DNA of 64,000 nucleotides from Asticcacaulis currens (GTDB taxonomy: Bacteria > Pseudomonadota > Alphaproteobacteria > Caulobacterales > Caulobacteraceae): positions 101,422 through 165,421 of the forward strand of contig NZ_JAQQKW010000009.1 of NCBI RefSeq assembly GCF_028550395.1, read 5' to 3'. Of the stretch, positions 44,224-54,308 are shown in pieces (position 1 is the stretch's first letter; each line of letters opens with the position of its first letter). Under the pieces are notes generated by a model. That model was not told where the DNA came from. It made no database searches and was given only the letters and a program-made list of their open reading frames with translations. A program made the translations under genes and the position numbers.

Positions 44224-44238
44224 CCATCAGGGTCCGGC

Positions 44239-45030
44239 ATGAAAATCTTCACCTACAACGTCAATTCGGTCAATGCGCGCCTGCCCCTGATCCTGGAGTG
44301 GTTCGAGGAGACGCAGCCCGATGTCTGTGCCCTTCAGGAACTGAAATGCCTCGATGAAAAGTTCCCTTATGAGGCCTTTGAACGGCTGGGCTACAATGCC
44401 GCTGTGCATGGGCAAAAGACGTGGAACGGGGTGGCCCTGCTGTCCAAGCACCCCTTGATAGATGTGGTGCGCGGCCTGCCGGGCGAGCCAGAGGACGAGC
44501 AGTCGCGCTATATCGAAGCCGTGGTCGATGGCCCGGTGCCGGTGCGCGTCACCTCGATCTACCTGCCCAATGGCAACCCGATCGGCACCGACAAATACCC
44601 CTATAAACACCGCTGGTACAAGCGCTTGCAGGCGCGCGCGAAAGAAATACTGGCCTTTGAAGAGATCAGTATTTTATCGGGCGATTTCAACACGATCCCG
44701 ACCAAGGCTGACCTTTACCGCGAATCGGCATGGCTGGATGACGCGCTTTATCAGCCGGAGACGCGCGCCGCCTATCAATCATTGAAAAATCTCGGCTACA
44801 GCGATGCCTGCGACCTGCTGCCGCCTGAAGGCAACCGCTACACCTTCTGGGACTATCAGGCCGGGGCGTGGCAGAAAAATGAGGGCATCCGCATCGACCA
44901 CCACCTGCTGTCGCCGCAGGCCGCCGACCGCCTCAAAGGCTTTGAAATCCACAAGCACGCCCGCGGTCGCACCCACAATGAGGCCAAACCGTCGGACCAC
45001 GTCCCGGTAGGCGTGGAACTGGACGTTTAG
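44239..45030 (+). CDS. xth: exonuclease III family AP endonuclease
   Basis: DNA repair nuclease of 263 residues that cuts at abasic sites and trims 3' ends. Start at ATG 44239 (MKIFTYNVNSVNARL) is the family N-terminus. Metal and catalytic residues are Asn7, Glu34 (LQELKC), the SGDFNTIP motif near the middle and the C-terminal SDHVPVGVEL histidine. The repeat element ending at 44223 leaves only 15 bp before the start, so the gene's promoter must lie within or before the repeat. Xth is usually constitutive. Confidence 0.95.
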   Translation: MKIFTYNVNSVNARLPLILEWFEETQPDVCALQELKCLDEKFPYEAFERLGYNAAVHGQKTWNGVALLSKHPLIDVVRGLPGEPEDEQSRYIEAVVDGPVPVRVTSIYLPNGNPIGTDKYPYKHRWYKRLQARAKEILAFEEISILSGDFNTIPTKADLYRESAWLDDALYQPETRAAYQSLKNLGYSDACDLLPPEGNRYTFWDYQAGAWQKNEGIRIDHHLLSPQAADRLKGFEIHKHARGRTHNEAKPSDHVPVGVELDV

Positions 45031-45104
45031 CAGGCACTATACCTATTCTTAACCCGATACCGGTAAGGACTGATTAAGCATATGATCGGTCATGAAACGG
45101 TGTG

Positions 45105-45695
45105 ATGGAAGAAGCCTTCCGCGTCATCTTGTGGTTTGCCTTTGCGGGCCTGCTCCTGACCCTCGTCGCGTCAGTGGCCCTGTGGTGGTATGAGAGCACG
45201 CGTCGCCTGACGCGCGGCCTGACTGCGGCTATCGGCAAGGCCCCGGACGCCATCCTGTTCGACACCGGTACGAAAAAGGCAGCGGGCCTCGATTTCACAC
45301 ACGGCGATCTGGCCATACTGTGGAATCTGGGGCGGCACGGTCTGGTCTTCAGTTTCGATGAGATCGAAGGGGCCGAACTGATCGTCGATGAGCGCGTCGT
45401 CGCCCGCACGCAAAAAGGTGAACCGCGCCGCGTCCTCGAAGAAACCTATCCGGGGGCCTCGCGTGTGGTGTTGCGACTGATCTTCAACGATCTGGAAACG
45501 CCGGAGTTCGAGATCACCCTGTTCGGCGACCTGACGACCCACTCCGCCTACCCCAAAACCGCCAGCGAAGCGGTGCAACTGGGGCGCAAATGGCTGTCGC
45601 ACATCGACTCCGTCATCAAACGTGGGGGCCCAAAGGCGCCACCGGCCCGCCCGGCACAATCTGAGCCACACATGCCCCCGCCTGCCCACGATTAA
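45105..45695 (+). CDS. membrane-anchored protein, tandem paralogue 1
   Basis: Protein of 196 residues, family not recognised. An N-terminal membrane helix (about 6-27, VILWFAFAGLLLTLVASVAL) is followed by a soluble domain. A conserved core RVVLRLIFNDLETPEFEITLF and GRKWLSHIDSVIKR is matched in the next gene, so the pair arose by duplication. The C-terminus is Pro/Ala-rich (APPARPAQSEPHMPPPAHD), also as in the partner. ATG 45105 is preceded directly by GTG 45102, and no strong ribosome site helps to choose. Function unknown. Confidence 0.75.
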   Translation: MEEAFRVILWFAFAGLLLTLVASVALWWYESTRRLTRGLTAAIGKAPDAILFDTGTKKAAGLDFTHGDLAILWNLGRHGLVFSFDEIEGAELIVDERVVARTQKGEPRRVLEETYPGASRVVLRLIFNDLETPEFEITLFGDLTTHSAYPKTASEAVQLGRKWLSHIDSVIKRGGPKAPPARPAQSEPHMPPPAHD

Positions 45696-45789
45696 ATCCA
45701 CACCTGTGGCGTGCGGGCTCTTAACGGCTGCGCCAATTCGTGGTTAATATGCGCTGACAGTTCGTATTTGGGGGTTGAACGCAAGCGCC

Positions 45790-46506
45790 GTGAACCAGTA
45801 TCTGCCGACCATTATCATCCTGACGGCAGCCGCCCTGGCCATCCTGCTTATCCTGTACCGGATATGGGATTCGCGCGTCGAAGCCCCCAGGAAACTTGAA
45901 GACGAGGTGGCCGAGGCCCTGAATGGCGGCAAGGCCGACGTCGTGTCCATCGAGCCGGCGCGCAAAGCCGCCGCCGCCCTCTCCTATCTCGGCAATCGCT
46001 GCGTCATCGTGCGTGAATTTGGTAAGCTGCCGACCCGTATATACACCATGGCCGAAATGATCGGCATGGAGGTGTTCGTCAACAACAAGGTCTCCGCCCG
46101 CATCATTCGGGGCGGCGCGCACAAGATGTTCGACGATATTGCACCGCAGGTCGATCGCGTCACCATCCGCCTGATGTTCAACGACCCGTCAAAGCCCGAT
46201 TTCGAGCTGGTCCTGTGGGACCCGAATGACGCCCTGACGGCGCGCGCCGAAGGTCCGCGAGCCGCCATGGAAACCGCGCGCCGCTGGTTCTATCATGTCG
46301 AGGCCATTATCCGTAAACCCCTGGCCGAAATCGAAAAAGAACTGACGCCGCCGGCCCCGCCACCTCCACCGGAGCCTGCACCAAAGCCGCCTTTGCACGA
46401 TCACCGTCCTGACACCAAAGACGAAGACGACACTCCGCCGCCGGCCCCCAAGCCCGCCCCGAAGGACGGTGATGTGCTCAATTCCCCGCTGATTCAGTAC
46501 CTGTAA
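45790..46506 (+). CDS. membrane-anchored protein, tandem paralogue 2
   Basis: Protein of 238 residues, related to the preceding gene. A membrane helix (about 6-24, PTIIILTAAALAILLILYR) is followed by the same soluble core (RVTIRLMFNDPSKPDFELVLW, RRWFYHVEAIIRK). A long Pro/Ala/Asp tail (PAPPPPPEPAPKPPLHDHRP, then an acidic KDEDD and a second proline cluster) may span the envelope or bind a partner. GTG 45790 is chosen; TTG 45775 is an alternative, and neither has a well-placed ribosome site. It precedes NnrU by 13 bp. Function unknown. Confidence 0.72.
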   Translation: MNQYLPTIIILTAAALAILLILYRIWDSRVEAPRKLEDEVAEALNGGKADVVSIEPARKAAAALSYLGNRCVIVREFGKLPTRIYTMAEMIGMEVFVNNKVSARIIRGGAHKMFDDIAPQVDRVTIRLMFNDPSKPDFELVLWDPNDALTARAEGPRAAMETARRWFYHVEAIIRKPLAEIEKELTPPAPPPPPEPAPKPPLHDHRPDTKDEDDTPPPAPKPAPKDGDVLNSPLIQYL

Positions 46507-46519
46507 GGCGAATTTACCT

Positions 46520-47206
46520 ATGTGGACCCTGGCTCTGGCCTGCGCCTTCTTCATCCTGATTCATATTCTGGTATCCGGCTCCGATCTGCGTCAGCAGATG
46601 ATCGGTGCCATCGGTGCCCGCACCTATTTCATCCTGTTCAGCCTGTTGTCGGCGATGGGGTTCTTCTGGATGATCGCCGCCTATTACGACTCGCGCGGCG
46701 ACCCGGCCAACCTGCACCTGTGGTCGGCGCCTTTTGTTCTGAAAATTCTTGCCTTTGGGGTCAATTTCGTCAGCCTTATGCTGATTGTGGTAGGCACTCT
46801 GAGCCCCAGCCCGACGGCGTTGGGCTCGTTGCGCCGGATGCCCGACCGTCCGGTCAGCGGCATCATCCGCATCAGCCGTCATCCTGTGCTGGCGGGAATC
46901 GCGCTGCTGTCGGCCACGCACCTGATCACCACCGGCACTCTGGCGGCCTGGGTCTTTTTCGGTACGCTTCTGGCGTTAAGCCTCCTGGGGGCCAACAGTA
47001 TCGACCGAAAGCGGGAAACGCAGTACGGCGAAGCCTATCGCGCGATTATCCGCACCACCTCCATCCTGCCCTTCGTCGCCATCGCCCAGAAGCGGGTACG
47101 CTTCGAACCGTCGGAACTGGGGGTACTCCGCGTCATGGTGGCCACCTCGGTCTTTACCTGTCTGGTAGTGCTGCACGAACTGCTGTTCCTGCGTCCGGCG
47201 TTGTAA
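46520..47206 (+). CDS. NnrU family membrane protein
   Basis: Integral membrane protein of 228 residues with about six helices. Family signature is RISRHPVLAGIALLSATHL (about 113-131), followed by SIDRKRETQYGEAYRAIIRTT. NnrU was named for nitric-oxide-linked genes in Rhodobacter, but most members have no denitrification context, as here. It shares its fold with NnrU/isoprenylcysteine methyltransferase-like proteins. It probably forms one transcription unit with the paralogue pair upstream. Confidence 0.88.
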   Translation: MWTLALACAFFILIHILVSGSDLRQQMIGAIGARTYFILFSLLSAMGFFWMIAAYYDSRGDPANLHLWSAPFVLKILAFGVNFVSLMLIVVGTLSPSPTALGSLRRMPDRPVSGIIRISRHPVLAGIALLSATHLITTGTLAAWVFFGTLLALSLLGANSIDRKRETQYGEAYRAIIRTTSILPFVAIAQKRVRFEPSELGVLRVMVATSVFTCLVVLHELLFLRPAL

Positions 47207-47375
47207 AGACGGCGCCGACGGTTGCATTTTTCGCCCGACACGGGAACGGATGCGCGCCACTTCCCGACTTCGGTGCAACGCCGCAAAAAAATCCTTAATG
47301 CCCCATTGATCTCATCACAAATGTTTGAATAACTGCGGATAGAATGCGGAACCGGGGTAAACGCGCGGGTATTTC

Positions 47376-47561
47376 ATGAAACTGACGGCAACGACAATCT
47401 TGCTGTTCCTGATCTCGGTGAGCCTCGTGTTCGCCAGTCTGATCGGCTATTTCCGCCCGTTCGAGGGCGAAGGCGTCGAGTTCATGACCCAGTACAAATA
47501 TGTGCTGATGGGCGCAGGCTATGCCGTGCTGGCCTTTGCCGTAATTTTCAAAAGCCGGTAA
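47376..47561 (+). CDS. small two-helix membrane protein
   Basis: Protein of 61 residues with hydrophobic segments at about 5-25 and 38-56 joined by a charged loop (YFRPFEGEGVEFMTQYKY). No family recognised. The hydrophobic pattern and the lack of a better frame support it, but a ribosome site is weak. It lies 169 bp after NnrU and converges with the oxidoreductase gene across 8 bp. Function unknown. Confidence 0.6.
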   Translation: MKLTATTILLFLISVSLVFASLIGYFRPFEGEGVEFMTQYKYVLMGAGYAVLAFAVIFKSR

Positions 47562-47569
47562 AATTCAGC

Positions 47570-48526
47570 CTAAGCCGCGTCCTTACCCGACACCGCATCA
47601 TCAATCGCCAGCGCCAGACACAAGGCCTTCAGCGCCTCTTCGCCCGAGGCCAGAGGGCGGTCGCGCTGCCCGGCCACCGTATCGAGGAAGCGAAACACGC
47701 TGGTGCCCAGCGGGTCACGCGCAATATCGGCCTGCGCAAAGTCCGGGTTAAGGTCGAACGGCGTGCCGTTCTCAAACTTGCGGTTCAGCAGGTCGATAAA
47801 CACCTCACCCGACGGATAAACCAGCCGCATGGTGCGTTCGCGCGCCTCGGACATGCGCGATGCCGCAAAGGTCGCCACGAAACCATCGTCGAACTTGATC
47901 TCCGCCGCGGCCTCATCCGCCCCCACGGCCCGATAGCCGGGGGCTTCACGAAACCGCGCCGAAACCTCCATACCGCCCGCCTCACCGGCTGCCAGCGTCA
48001 GGCCCAGATCGAGGTCATGGATCATCAGGTCGAGCACCACCGACACGTCGAGATTGCGCGTCGAAACCGTGCCATTGCGCACAGATTCCAGACGCAGCGG
48101 GCGTTCCGGCACGGCGTAAAGCCCCATGGCTTCAAACACGGCGCGCTCCTGATGCCCGCAGGCCAGCACCACGCCCTTTTCGGCGGCCATGGCGACCATG
48201 GCTTCACCGCTTTCAACCGTGATGGCCAGCGGCTTTTCGACATAGGTGTGCACCCCCGCCGCCAGCGCCTTCAGGGCGACCTCCGCGTGAGCGAACGCCG
48301 GAACGGCCACGGTAATGACATCCAGTTCTGCCAGAAAGGCCTCGAACTCATCGCCGCCAAAGGCCTTGACCCCCAGCTTTTCGGCCGCGGCTTCCGCGCG
48401 CGCTTTATCGAGATCGTAGATGCCGACAAAGCGTACACGACCGGCCGCTTCGGCCTCCTTGTACTTGTTGGCGTGATACCCCCCGAAAACGCCGGCACCG
48501 GCGACCCCTGCGCGTAGGACGGTCAT
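47570..48526 (-). CDS. Gfo/Idh/MocA-family NAD(P)-dependent oxidoreductase
   Basis: Sugar or inositol-type dehydrogenase of 318 residues. Start at 48526 (MTVLRAGVAGAGVFG) begins the Rossmann fold with GAGVFG (9-14). The EKP motif is YVEKPLAIT, the lysine being the usual catalytic base. The second domain contains LDLMIHDLDLGL, with histidine and aspartate typical of the active site. Upstream in-frame codons lack any sensible protein. The substrate cannot be told. It diverges from the RNase H-like protein gene. Confidence 0.88.
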   Translation of the reverse strand: MTVLRAGVAGAGVFGGYHANKYKEAEAAGRVRFVGIYDLDKARAEAAAEKLGVKAFGGDEFEAFLAELDVITVAVPAFAHAEVALKALAAGVHTYVEKPLAITVESGEAMVAMAAEKGVVLACGHQERAVFEAMGLYAVPERPLRLESVRNGTVSTRNLDVSVVLDLMIHDLDLGLTLAAGEAGGMEVSARFREAPGYRAVGADEAAAEIKFDDGFVATFAASRMSEARERTMRLVYPSGEVFIDLLNRKFENGTPFDLNPDFAQADIARDPLGTSVFRFLDTVAGQRDRPLASGEEALKALCLALAIDDAVSGKDAA

Positions 48527-48697
48527 GAGCTTCACACCCTTGCAAGCCAATATACAGCCTTCGTTGTACACAGGATTTCCGTCTGAGTGTAACCATAAAA
48601 GCGGTATTCGCGGCGACAATGCACAGTTTAGGGTTTGGCCGCGCCGCCACCTTGGGCTAAAAGCGCCCGATTGTTTACCCCGCATCGGAGTAGCCCT

Positions 48698-49597
48698 ATG
48701 GCGCGTCTATTCGGAGCCTATGTGATCGTTGACTGGAGCGCCGCCGAGGGCAAGAAGACCGGCGAGTCTTCGGTATGGATCGGCGTGATGAAGCGCGACG
48801 TGCGTTTTCGTCTGTCCTACGAAGGGTATAATCCAGCGACCCGCGCCGAAGCCGTAGCGCTTCTGAAGACCCTCCTCGCCGATCTGCACAAGCGCGGCGA
48901 CCGGGTTTTCGTGGGTTTCGACTTCAATTTCGGCTTCCCGCGCGGCACGACGGCCAGGCTCGGCCTTGAGGGCTGGGCCCAGATGTGGGACTTCGTCGTC
49001 AAAAACGTCGTCGACAAGCCCGACAACACCAATAACCGCTTTGCCGTCGCCGCCAAGATGAACCGGCTGATGACCGATGAGGCCTATCCCTTCTGGGGGT
49101 GCCCCAAGAGCGCGGCGCAAAAGTGGCTTTCGACGCTGAAACCGGCCTCTTACGGCGACTTCCCGGAGTTTCGCCTGACCGAAGAGGCGGCACGCAAGCT
49201 CGGCAAATCGTCTCAGGCCAAGAGCGTGTGGCAGATGCACGGTGCGGGCGTGGTTGGCGGTCAGACCCTGCTGGGGATCCCGGCGGTGCGCGCGGTGAAG
49301 ACGGCCCTCGACGGCAAGGCGGTCATCTGGCCGTTTGACACCGGCTTTGGCGCGCTGAACGAAGACACGCTGGACGGCGTGAACACCGTGCTGGCCGAAA
49401 TCTATCCGTCCCTCTATCCGGGCATTGCGGAACCCGGCGAAGTCAAGGACGCGACGCAGGTGCGCCTGACCGCCACGGCTCTGGCGGAACTGGACGACAA
49501 GGATGCGCTGGCGGCCAAATTCGCCGCCCCGGCCCACCTCAACGCCGACGAAGCCGCCATCGCGCTGGGCGAAGAAGGGTGGATTTTGGGGGTCTGA
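48698..49597 (+). CDS. conserved hypothetical protein with RNase H-like fold
   Basis: Protein of 299 residues. Start at 48698 with GGAG upstream. The N-terminus [21 protein letters not shown] and later [13 protein letters not shown] give acidic residues on adjacent strands, the pattern of an RNase H-like fold (DUF429 type). Homologues in databases are often labelled cobalamin biosynthesis protein CbiG; nothing in the sequence or the context supports that. It lies 17 bp before YnfA on the same strand. Function unknown. Confidence 0.72.
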   Translation: MARLFGAYVIVDWSAAEGKKTGESSVWIGVMKRDVRFRLSYEGYNPATRAEAVALLKTLLADLHKRGDRVFVGFDFNFGFPRGTTARLGLEGWAQMWDFVVKNVVDKPDNTNNRFAVAAKMNRLMTDEAYPFWGCPKSAAQKWLSTLKPASYGDFPEFRLTEEAARKLGKSSQAKSVWQMHGAGVVGGQTLLGIPAVRAVKTALDGKAVIWPFDTGFGALNEDTLDGVNTVLAEIYPSLYPGIAEPGEVKDATQVRLTATALAELDDKDALAAKFAAPAHLNADEAAIALGEEGWILGV

Positions 49598-49614
49598 TCG
49601 GGCAGGCTCAGGGT

Positions 49615-49938
49615 ATGAAGACCCTGCTCATCTATGCGCTGGCCGCCCTGTGCGAAATCGGCGGCTGTTTCAGCCTCTATGCGGTGCTGCGTCTGCACAA
49701 GTCGCCTTTGTGGCTGGTGCCCGGCCTGATGTGCCTGATGGCCTTCGCGTGGCTCCTGACCCTGCCCGAAAACGGGGCCGCCGGACGCACCTACGCCGCC
49801 TATGGGGCCATCTACATCGCCGCCTCGTTCGGCTGGATGTGGCTGATCGAAAAGCAAAAACCCGACCTGTGGGACGGGTCGGGCTTGCTGGTCTGCCTGA
49901 TCGGGGCCGGACTTATTCTGTGGGGCCCGCGGGCTTGA
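49615..49938 (+). CDS. YnfA/UPF0060 family membrane protein
   Basis: Small inner-membrane protein of 107 residues with four helices. The family signature is [23 protein letters not shown] near the start and [20 protein letters not shown] in the second half. YnfA belongs to the small multidrug-resistance fold group and has been linked to efflux of cations and drugs. The start at 49615 removes a non-conserved 12-residue extension. Its end overlaps the convergent MATE gene by 26 bp. Confidence 0.93.
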   Translation: MKTLLIYALAALCEIGGCFSLYAVLRLHKSPLWLVPGLMCLMAFAWLLTLPENGAAGRTYAAYGAIYIAASFGWMWLIEKQKPDLWDGSGLLVCLIGAGLILWGPRA

Positions 49939-51286
49939 GGCTCGCCAGCGCCTTCCTGTCCAGCCACATAAAGCGCGCCTGAAGCAAGGTAGCCGACACC
50001 CAACTGGCCAAAGCCGCCGCATAGATCAGACCCGGCACCCCCTGCCCTGCGTGCAAGGCCAGTAGATACCCCACCGGCAGCATGACCAGCCCGTAGGCAA
50101 TATAGTGCAGCACCGGTGCCACCACGACGTCCTGACGAGCGCGCAGTGCCTGGGCCGTCACCACCTGCACACCATCGGGCACAAAGAACAGGCAGGACAG
50201 CAAAAGCGCGGCCTGCACTCCGCTGCGCAGGGCGTCGTCCGACGTATAGCCCGCCGCGATCCACTGCGACCCGATCAGCACCACCAGACAGACGCCCATC
50301 ATGAAGGCCGCCGCCGCCGAAAAACTGACCCGGCCCATACGCGCCAGCCCCGGCATGTCCCCGGCCCCATAGGCGCGCCCGACCAGCACCGAACAGCCGA
50401 TAGCCAGCCCCATCGGCACCATGAAGACGATGGAGGCAAAGTTGAGCACAATGGCCCAAACGGCGACCGCCTCTTGCGAAATGCGCCCGGCAAACAGGGT
50501 CATGCCGGCAAAGGCCGCCACCTCGATGAAGTAGGATGCCCCGGCCGCATAGCCGATCTGACGCTGTTCCCGCCCGCCTTGCAGGTCAGGTGTGTGCCGC
50601 TTCAATAGGCCATATTGCGCAATGCCCGGCAGCGTTAGGACATAGACGATCAGCGCCACCATGACGCAGGCGCGCGCGATCAGGGTGGAAAGCGCCGCCC
50701 CCATCGCCCCGTCGCTGTCGATGCCCGGAAGGGTGACGACGCCCGGCACCAGCAGCAGCAACAGTACACCATTGATGACATTGCCCGCCCAGGTGAAGAT
50801 AAGGCCCGGACGCGTCCGCCCCAGGCCTTCGAGAAATTCCGATCCCGCCACGGCGATCATGTAAAACGGCATGGACAGGGCGAAGACCAGCAGAGGGCCG
50901 GACGCGCCATCAGCCATGTCCGGCTTAACGGCCAGATGCAGCAGTCCCGGCCCGGCGAGGAACAGTACCAACGCCGCGAAAAGACCAAGGATGATGGCAT
51001 AGACCATGCCGCGCTGAAACACCGGCCCGATGCGGTGCGGCTCATCCGCCCCGATAAAGTGGGCCGTCTTGACCTGAATCCCGACCAGCAGGCCAATCGA
51101 GGTGACGAGGAAGATCGAGGTCGGGGCCCAGGCCAGCGAATGATAGCCCAGTTCCGCCGCGCTGTAGTGCCCGACGATCAGCGTGTCCATCAGCCCCATC
51201 AGCATGAAGCCGAGACGCGACCCCACCACCGGCCACGACAGATGAATCAGTTCCTTGAAGGCGGCGGTGTAGAGGGCTCTGGTCAT
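49913..51286 (-). CDS. MATE-family multidrug efflux protein
   Basis: Sodium- or proton-coupled exporter of 457 residues with 12 helices in two MatE repeats. Start residues [20 protein letters not shown] fit NorM-type proteins, and [23 protein letters not shown] is the first-repeat signature. The second repeat begins near the middle ([20 protein letters not shown]). It stands alone and converges with YnfA, so two unrelated export proteins lie side by side. Substrates unknown. Confidence 0.93.
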   Translation of the reverse strand: MTRALYTAAFKELIHLSWPVVGSRLGFMLMGLMDTLIVGHYSAAELGYHSLAWAPTSIFLVTSIGLLVGIQVKTAHFIGADEPHRIGPVFQRGMVYAIILGLFAALVLFLAGPGLLHLAVKPDMADGASGPLLVFALSMPFYMIAVAGSEFLEGLGRTRPGLIFTWAGNVINGVLLLLLVPGVVTLPGIDSDGAMGAALSTLIARACVMVALIVYVLTLPGIAQYGLLKRHTPDLQGGREQRQIGYAAGASYFIEVAAFAGMTLFAGRISQEAVAVWAIVLNFASIVFMVPMGLAIGCSVLVGRAYGAGDMPGLARMGRVSFSAAAAFMMGVCLVVLIGSQWIAAGYTSDDALRSGVQAALLLSCLFFVPDGVQVVTAQALRARQDVVVAPVLHYIAYGLVMLPVGYLLALHAGQGVPGLIYAAALASWVSATLLQARFMWLDRKALASLKPAGPTE

Positions 51287-51372
51287 GCCCCCGCCTGTAG
51301 CCGGTTTCGCTTACCGCATCAACGCTGTGATCCCGTATCTGCTGACAAGACACGTCAGCGGGCCAGCACAAA

Positions 51373-51398
51373 AAAAGGACCGCAAAAGCGGTCCTTTT
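51373..51398 (-). terminator. terminator of the DAHP synthase gene
   Basis: Stem AAAAGGACCGC (51373-51383) / GCGGTCCTTTT (51388-51398) with an AAAA loop. Read on the minus strand it is followed by a T-run, 22 bp after the DAHP synthase stop. Confidence 0.88.
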
Positions 51399-51420
51399 CA
51401 TAGTCCACGCAACGTCAGGC

Positions 51421-52794
51421 TTAAGCGGCCTTGGTCACCTTGTCTTTCAGGCCTTGCAGACGCTCGGCCACGAGGAAGCTCAGTTCCAGCGCCTGATCGG
51501 CATTGAGACGCGGATCGCAGTGCGTGTGGTAGCGGTGGCTCAGTTCGTCCTCGCTCAGAGCGTGCGCGCCACCCAGACATTCGGTGACGTTCTGACCGGT
51601 CATCTCAAGATGCAAGCCGCCCGGATGAACGTTCTCTGACGCCGCGATGTCGATGAAGGAACGCACTTCCGACAGGATGCGGTCGAAGGGGCGCGTCTTG
51701 TAGCCATTGGCCGCCTTGATGACATTGCCGTGCATGGGGTCGATCGACCACACCACCGGCACACCGTGTTCGCGCGACGCCTTCATTAGACGCGGCAGGC
51801 GCTCAGCCACCTTGTCCGAACCGAAGCGCCCGATCAGGGTCAGGCGGCCCGGAATGCCTTCCGGATTGAGCGCGTCGATCAGACGCTTCAGATCGTCGGG
51901 TTCCAGCGTCGGACCGCACTTGACGCCGATGGGGTTCTTGATCCCCTGCATGAAGTGGACGTGTGCGCCATCGAGCTGACGGGTGCGCTCACCGATCCAC
52001 AGGAAGTGGGCCGAGGTGTCGTACCAGTCGCCGGAAGTCGAATCGACGCGCGTCAGGGCCTGCTCGTAATTGAGCAGCAGCGCTTCATGCGAGGTGAAGA
52101 AATCGACCTGACGGATTTCCTGCGCCTTGTCCGAAGTGATACCGATGGCCGACATGAAGTTCAGCGTCTCGGAAATCTTTTCGGCCAGTTCGCGGTAACG
52201 CTCACCCTGCGGCGAACCGGACACGAAGCCCAGCGTCCACTTGTGGATGTTGTAGAGGTCCGCATAGCCGCCATTAGCGAAGGCGCGCAGCAGGTTCAGG
52301 GTCGAGGACGACTGATGGTAGGCCTTGACCAGACGCTGCGGGTCCGGAATGCGCGCTTCCGGCGTGAATTCCATGCCGTTGATATTGTCGCCACGATAGC
52401 TGGGCAGGGTCACATCGCCGATGGTTTCCACTGGCGAGGAGCGCGGCTTGCCGAACTGACCGGCGATGCGGCCCAGCTTGACCACCGGCTTGCCGCCGGC
52501 AAAGGTCAGCACCACGGCCATCTGAAGGATCAGGCGGAAGGTGTCGCGGATATTGTCGGCCGAAAACTCCTTGAAGCTTTCGGCGCAGTCGCCGCCCTGC
52601 AACAGGAAGGCTTCGCCATTGGCGACCTTACCCAGCGCAGAGGTCAGGCGGCGGGCTTCACCGGCGAAGACCAGCGGCGGCAGCGTGGCGATTTCGGCCT
52701 CAGCGGCACGTAACGCCGCCGCATCGGGGTAATCGTCAGGAATGTGGAGCGCGGGGCGCGCGCGCCAGCTATGGGGAGACCAGGACTTATTCAT
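51421..52794 (-). CDS. class II 3-deoxy-7-phosphoheptulonate (DAHP) synthase
   Basis: First enzyme of the shikimate pathway, joining phosphoenolpyruvate and erythrose 4-phosphate in the cytoplasm. 457 residues match the plant/AroA-II type (Pfam DAHP_synth_2). Typical blocks are [33 protein letters not shown] with the metal-binding cysteine, [15 protein letters not shown], and [16 protein letters not shown] plus [19 protein letters not shown]. The gene is single, with its own terminator, and likely its own promoter in the AT-rich 52795-52908. Class II enzymes are often feedback-regulated. Confidence 0.96.
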   Translation of the reverse strand: MNKSWSPHSWRARPALHIPDDYPDAAALRAAEAEIATLPPLVFAGEARRLTSALGKVANGEAFLLQGGDCAESFKEFSADNIRDTFRLILQMAVVLTFAGGKPVVKLGRIAGQFGKPRSSPVETIGDVTLPSYRGDNINGMEFTPEARIPDPQRLVKAYHQSSSTLNLLRAFANGGYADLYNIHKWTLGFVSGSPQGERYRELAEKISETLNFMSAIGITSDKAQEIRQVDFFTSHEALLLNYEQALTRVDSTSGDWYDTSAHFLWIGERTRQLDGAHVHFMQGIKNPIGVKCGPTLEPDDLKRLIDALNPEGIPGRLTLIGRFGSDKVAERLPRLMKASREHGVPVVWSIDPMHGNVIKAANGYKTRPFDRILSEVRSFIDIAASENVHPGGLHLEMTGQNVTECLGGAHALSEDELSHRYHTHCDPRLNADQALELSFLVAERLQGLKDKVTKAA

Positions 52795-52908
52795 GGGCGC
52801 TATTTAAGCGGAGGCCGAAGCAAACTCAATATCAACAATCGTCGAAATCTGCCAAAACCGCTGAGAACACAGTATTTTATAGTATATTCCGCAACTACAC
52901 GCCGTTTT

Positions 52909-54189
52909 TTAGTCTTTTTGTGAGGCGGTACGCGCCATCAGATAGATCGCCGTCACCAGCGCCATCAGGGCCAGCCACCATTCCTGCCAGATGCCAAAGC
53001 TGAGTTGCGCGATGACAAATACCGCCGACAGGGCCGCCAGCGCATAGGGGCGCGGATCGGTTTGTAACGCTTCGCCAGCCTCCGTCAGATCGCGCAGTTC
53101 GGTGAAACCACCTTCGCGTACCTCAGGTGCCCCGCGCCCGATGCGCAGGATCAGCAGCACCCACACGGCCGCCAGCAGGAACAGGCCGATATAGCCGAGC
53201 TCAAGCCCGACCTGAATCGACATATTGTGCGGGTGCAGGGGGATGGGCTTGCCGAAGTGGCGGCTGGAATCGAAACCCCAACCCAGAAACGGCTTTTGCA
53301 GGATTTTCTGTGCGGCGAATTCCCAGATATCGAGGCGGGCGTCCCATGAGGCGGGCAGAATCCGCCGGACATCGTCCCCCAGCCCCAGACGGCGGATCGT
53401 GTCGATAATCAACGGCGTAAACAGGATTTTGAACCCCACTAGGGTCGCCATGATTTTATAGATGCTGAGACCGCCGACCACCGGGAAACGCCGCACGATC
53501 CAGAAGACGGCGAACGACACGATGAGCGCCAGAGTCGGGGCATTGGCATCGGTCACCAGCGGGGCCAGCACGCAGGCGGCCAGCGCCACGGCCTTGAAAA
53601 AAGTGGGCTTATCCCTCCCGGCCAGCATCAGCGGCCAGTAGAGCAGCACGAAGGCATAGGTGGCCAGCGACACCTTGACCATGGCGAGGTCGGGCCGGAT
53701 GGGCTTATAGAGGGCGGCCGACAGGACCTGATAAAGGCGTGCTCCCGACAGGGCATCGACGATGATCAGGGCGCACAGGCCGATATAGGCATAGAGCAGG
53801 CCCGTCATCAGGCCGGACGCCGTCCTGGGTTTCATCGCCCACGCGGCCAGAATAAACGCCCCGTACCACAGGGGCTCCAGAATGATTTTCAGCCATTCCT
53901 GATCTTCCCAGGTCTTGTAACGGCTGAAATCCGCCCCGCTGTGGAGGTCGTAGAGCAGGGTCGAGCGCGACACCAGCCAGATCAGAAGCAGGCCGAGCGT
54001 GAGGCCCACCCACCCGAACCAGCGCACCTGCCGCCAGTAACCGAGCAGCAGCAGGCCCCCGAAGGTCGCCGTCAGGGCATAGCCCAGAGGCCCGGCGTAG
54101 GTGAAGAGGGCCAGAAACACCAGCGTGATCCCCATGATCACACCGGTATAGGACGGCAACTGGAATTTGGAGGTGTCAGCCGGAGCCAT
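52909..54189 (-). CDS. O-antigen ligase-like (Wzy/WaaL family) membrane protein
   Basis: Polytopic protein of 426 residues with about eleven helices. Start at 54189 (MAPADTSKFQLPSYTGVIMG) drops an unlikely upstream extension. The periplasmic loop contains GWGFDSSRHFGKPIPLHPHNMSIQVGLELGY, matching the Wzy_C signature with its conserved histidines (HPHN). WaaL-type enzymes join O-antigen to lipid A-core, while Wzy polymerises it; sequence alone does not separate these roles. No other polysaccharide genes are next to it. Confidence 0.85.
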   Translation of the reverse strand: MAPADTSKFQLPSYTGVIMGITLVFLALFTYAGPLGYALTATFGGLLLLGYWRQVRWFGWVGLTLGLLLIWLVSRSTLLYDLHSGADFSRYKTWEDQEWLKIILEPLWYGAFILAAWAMKPRTASGLMTGLLYAYIGLCALIIVDALSGARLYQVLSAALYKPIRPDLAMVKVSLATYAFVLLYWPLMLAGRDKPTFFKAVALAACVLAPLVTDANAPTLALIVSFAVFWIVRRFPVVGGLSIYKIMATLVGFKILFTPLIIDTIRRLGLGDDVRRILPASWDARLDIWEFAAQKILQKPFLGWGFDSSRHFGKPIPLHPHNMSIQVGLELGYIGLFLLAAVWVLLILRIGRGAPEVREGGFTELRDLTEAGEALQTDPRPYALAALSAVFVIAQLSFGIWQEWWLALMALVTAIYLMARTASQKD

Positions 54190-54270
54190 ATTTTGCAATC
54201 TTTTGTCGTGGACAGCCGCCGGTACACCCGATTTGGTGCAAAAATAAGACAGACGCGCAATCAACTAAAA

Positions 54271-54302
54271 CTATACCTCTCCGATAAACCGGGAAGGTAT
54301 AG
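54271..54302 (-). terminator. hairpin after the glutathione reductase gene
   Basis: CTATACCT / AGGTATAG arms with an inner CC/GG extension and a GATAAA loop, 6 bp after the stop of the glmU-rpiA-gor operon. Only a short T-rich tract follows on the minus strand. Confidence 0.45.
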
Positions 54303-54308
54303 AAGCAG

